Assembly: GCF_042654985.1 (NCBI RefSeq)
Contig: NZ_JBHSMT010000026.1
Span: forward strand, 310,001 to 374,000
DNA length: 64,000 bases
Origin: Paraherbaspirillum soli
GTDB lineage: Bacteria; Pseudomonadota; Gammaproteobacteria; Burkholderiales; Burkholderiaceae_D
Direction of reading: 5' to 3'
The notes beneath the pieces are model-generated. The model did not search any database. It worked only from the letters and a program-made list of their open reading frames with translations, and was not told the origin of the DNA. A program made the position numbers and the translations under genes. Each line of letters starts with the position of its first letter. The first letter of the stretch is position 1. Of the stretch, positions 62,464-64,000 are shown in pieces.

Positions 62464-63480
62464 ATGTTGAAGCAACTGGTTCGTTCCGTGATCGCCGTTG
62501 CCTTGCTCGCGCAGGGTGCGCAACTGGTGCAGGCGGCTGATTTTTCGCTGCTCAACGTTTCCTACGATCCGACCCGCGAGCTGTATCAGGACTACAACCG
62601 TGCCTTTGCCAAATACTGGAAAGCCAAAACCGGCGACCAGGTCACGTTCAAGGCATCGCACGGCGCTTCGGGCAAGCAGGGGCGCTCGGTGATCGACGGT
62701 CTGGAGGCCGACGTGGTGACTTTGGCGCTGGCTTACGACATCGACGAAATTTCGGAAAAGGCCAAGCTGCTGCCGGCCGATTGGCAACAGCGGCTGCCGC
62801 ATAACAGCACGCCGTACACCTCGACCATCGTGCTGCTGGTGCGCAAAGGCAATCCGAAAGGCATCAAGGATTGGGACGATCTGGTCAAGCCGGGCGTGTC
62901 GGTGGTGGTCGCCAATCCCAAGATTTCGGGCGGCGCCCGCTGGTCCTATCTGGCGGCGTATGGCTACGCGCTGAAAAAGAATCATAACGACGACAGCAAG
63001 GCGCGCGACTTCATCTCGCGCTTGTACAAGAACGTGCCGGTGCTGGATTCCGGCGCGCGCGGCGCGACCGTCACTTTCGCCGAGCGCGGTGTCGGCGATG
63101 TCCTGCTGGCTTGGGAAAACGAAGCCTATCTGGTGCAGGCGGAATTTGGCAAGGGCAAGTTCGATACCGTCTTCCCATCGGTCAGCATCCTGGCCGAGCC
63201 GCCGGTCGCGGTGGTCGACAAAGTGGTCGACAAGCGCGGCACGCGCAAGATTGCGCAAGCCTATCTGGAGTATCTGTACAGCGCCGAAGGCCAGGACATC
63301 GCGGCGCGGCATTTCTATCGTCCGACCGATCCGACAGTGGCGGCCAAGTATGCGTCCACATTTCCAAAGTTGAGTTTGTTCAGCGTCGCCGACATTTTCG
63401 GCAGCTGGAAAAATGCGCAGAAAACGCACTTCAGCGATGGCGGCGTGTTCGACAAGATTTATCAACCCGGCGCGAAATAA
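62464..63480 (+). CDS. sbp: Sulfate ABC transporter substrate-binding protein
   Basis: 338 residues with a signal peptide (VRSVIAVALLAQGAQLVQA). Family motifs: NVSYDPTRELYQDYNRAFAKYWKAKTGDQV, ASHGASGKQGRSVIDGLEADVVTLALAYDID, NPKISGGARWSYLAAYGYA and GARGATVTFAERGVGDVLLAWENEA. It binds sulfate or thiosulfate in the periplasm. The usual cysT-cysW-cysA genes do not follow here; a small molbindin gene does. Divergent from the fimbrial operon. Confidence 0.95.
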   Translation: MLKQLVRSVIAVALLAQGAQLVQAADFSLLNVSYDPTRELYQDYNRAFAKYWKAKTGDQVTFKASHGASGKQGRSVIDGLEADVVTLALAYDIDEISEKAKLLPADWQQRLPHNSTPYTSTIVLLVRKGNPKGIKDWDDLVKPGVSVVVANPKISGGARWSYLAAYGYALKKNHNDDSKARDFISRLYKNVPVLDSGARGATVTFAERGVGDVLLAWENEAYLVQAEFGKGKFDTVFPSVSILAEPPVAVVDKVVDKRGTRKIAQAYLEYLYSAEGQDIAARHFYRPTDPTVAAKYASTFPKLSLFSVADIFGSWKNAQKTHFSDGGVFDKIYQPGAK

Positions 63481-63497
63481 TGCGATTGGTTCTCAAT

Positions 63498-63718
63498 GTA
63501 GGGTGGATGAGCGCAGCGTTATCCACCGATGGATGTGCCACATGTGTTTGACGCATTAAAAAGCGGCGGATAACGCTACGCTCATCCGCCCTACGCAAGG
63601 TGATTGAGCCGGGCAGTCGCGTAGGGCGGAAAAGCGCAGCGCCTTCCGCCGTTACCCGCCTCGAATCCACCGCAGGTGGCGCATCAACGGCGGATAACGC
63701 TGCGCTCATCCGCCCTAC
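63498..63718. repeat. Two tandem REPIN units with a third stem variant
   Basis: Doublets at 63498-63594 and 63621-63718, each followed by GCAAGGTG.TTGAGCCGGGCAGT. The first head reads GGTGGAT (63502-63508) with ATCCACC (63521-63527), a compensated variant of GGCGGAT/ATCCGCC. Confidence 0.88.
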
Positions 63719-63778
63719 GCAAGGTGCTTGAGCCGGGCAGTAGGTTTGTAGAGCCGACCATTACCCACAGGAGAAAAG

Positions 63779-63994
63779 ATGAGTATCCAGGCAATCAATG
63801 TCCGCAATCAATTTCGAGGCAGAATCCAGCACATCACCGAGGACGAGGTGTTGTCCGCAATCGAGATCGAAACACCCGCCGGCATCGTGTCGTCGGTGAT
63901 TACCACGCGCTCGGTCCGGAATCTGGGTTTGGTGGTGGGATCGGAAGTGATCGCCTTGGTCAAGGCGACCGAAGTGGCGATCGCCAAGCTGTGA
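63779..63994 (+). CDS. Molbindin-type TOBE-domain protein
   Basis: 71 residues, a single TOBE/Mop domain: INVRNQFRGRIQHITEDEVLSAIEIETPAGIVSSVITTRSVRNLGLVVGSEVIALVKATEVAIAKL. The family binds molybdate or tungstate as oligomers and buffers it in the cytoplasm. GGAGAAAAG precedes ATG 63779. It follows sbp after the repeat units; sulfate and molybdate are related oxyanions, but a functional link is not proven. Confidence 0.92.
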   Translation: MSIQAINVRNQFRGRIQHITEDEVLSAIEIETPAGIVSSVITTRSVRNLGLVVGSEVIALVKATEVAIAKL

Positions 63995-64000
63995 ATTTTC

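Overview
This 64 kb window is a chromosomal segment of a betaproteobacterium. The best fit is Burkholderiales, family Oxalobacteraceae (a Collimonas- or Herbaspirillum-like organism); the genus is a guess from gene content and repeat style, not from a search. The supporting evidence is high GC, lysS next to a frameshifted prfB, rpsO-pnp, the pair lolC-lolD with a single permease gene, and a phasin gene that points to polyhydroxyalkanoate granules. The window is ordinary core chromosome interrupted by accessory cassettes and by several families of small palindromic repeats.

Layout. 1-6536: an edge-truncated quaternary-amine-type binding protein, then a five-gene operon (aldo/keto reductase, formaldehyde-activating-enzyme homologue, aldehyde dehydrogenase, enolase-superfamily protein, GMC oxidoreductase). 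6540-7283: a predicted structured leader RNA and a small protein of unknown function. 7415-10078: two short-chain dehydrogenases divergent from a LysR regulator. 10111-13577: a four-gene minus-strand operon (speD, fatty acid desaturase, DMT exporter, 2-oxoglutarate/Fe(II) oxygenase) that looks like a small biosynthetic cassette. 14144-17461: CHASE2 histidine kinase, carboxymuconolactone-decarboxylase-like protein and ecotin. 17774-25411: lysS, prfB, two DJ-1/PfpI-type genes, recJ and its neighbour. 25656-32582: two uncharacterised genes, lolCD, a BamE-like lipoprotein, rpsO and pnp. 32836-39741: a ferredoxin/thioredoxin-type reductase, fdxA, a CDF transporter, nhaD, a D-2-hydroxyacid dehydrogenase, acyl-CoA-binding protein and a small lipoprotein. 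39771-47618: FKBP, beta-propeller protein, polysaccharide deacetylase, sterol-desaturase-like hydroxylase, EI24 protein, MoCF-domain protein and DUF349 protein. 47797-54714: phasin, EamA transporter, MmyB-type regulator with divergent methyltransferase, pbpG, IclR regulator and dgkA. 54799-62208: an outer-membrane protein and a complete chaperone-usher fimbrial operon. 62464-63994: sulfate-binding protein and a molbindin.

Repeats are the most distinctive feature. (i) REPIN-like inverted doublets carry a TAGGGCGGAT-type stem; their stem variants differ by compensatory changes, and they form tandem arrays at 22396-22633, 52831-53235 and 63498-63718. (ii) Two of these carry a complex insert built of perfect palindromes (32710-32818 and 53078-53185). 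(iii) A MITE-like family has 17-bp ends GGGCACCTCTAAAAACC and 4-bp target duplications in three copies; one copy sits inside the fimbrial operon. (iv) A different inverted-repeat element at 37961-38122 has landed between the Shine-Dalgarno sequence and the start codon of the D-2-hydroxyacid dehydrogenase gene. (v) A ~70-bp motif upstream of the 6933 gene recurs alone at 13961.

The best candidates for undescribed biology are the leader RNA at 6762-6890, the speD-desaturase-exporter-oxygenase operon, the Fae-homologue operon, and the composite palindromic repeats.
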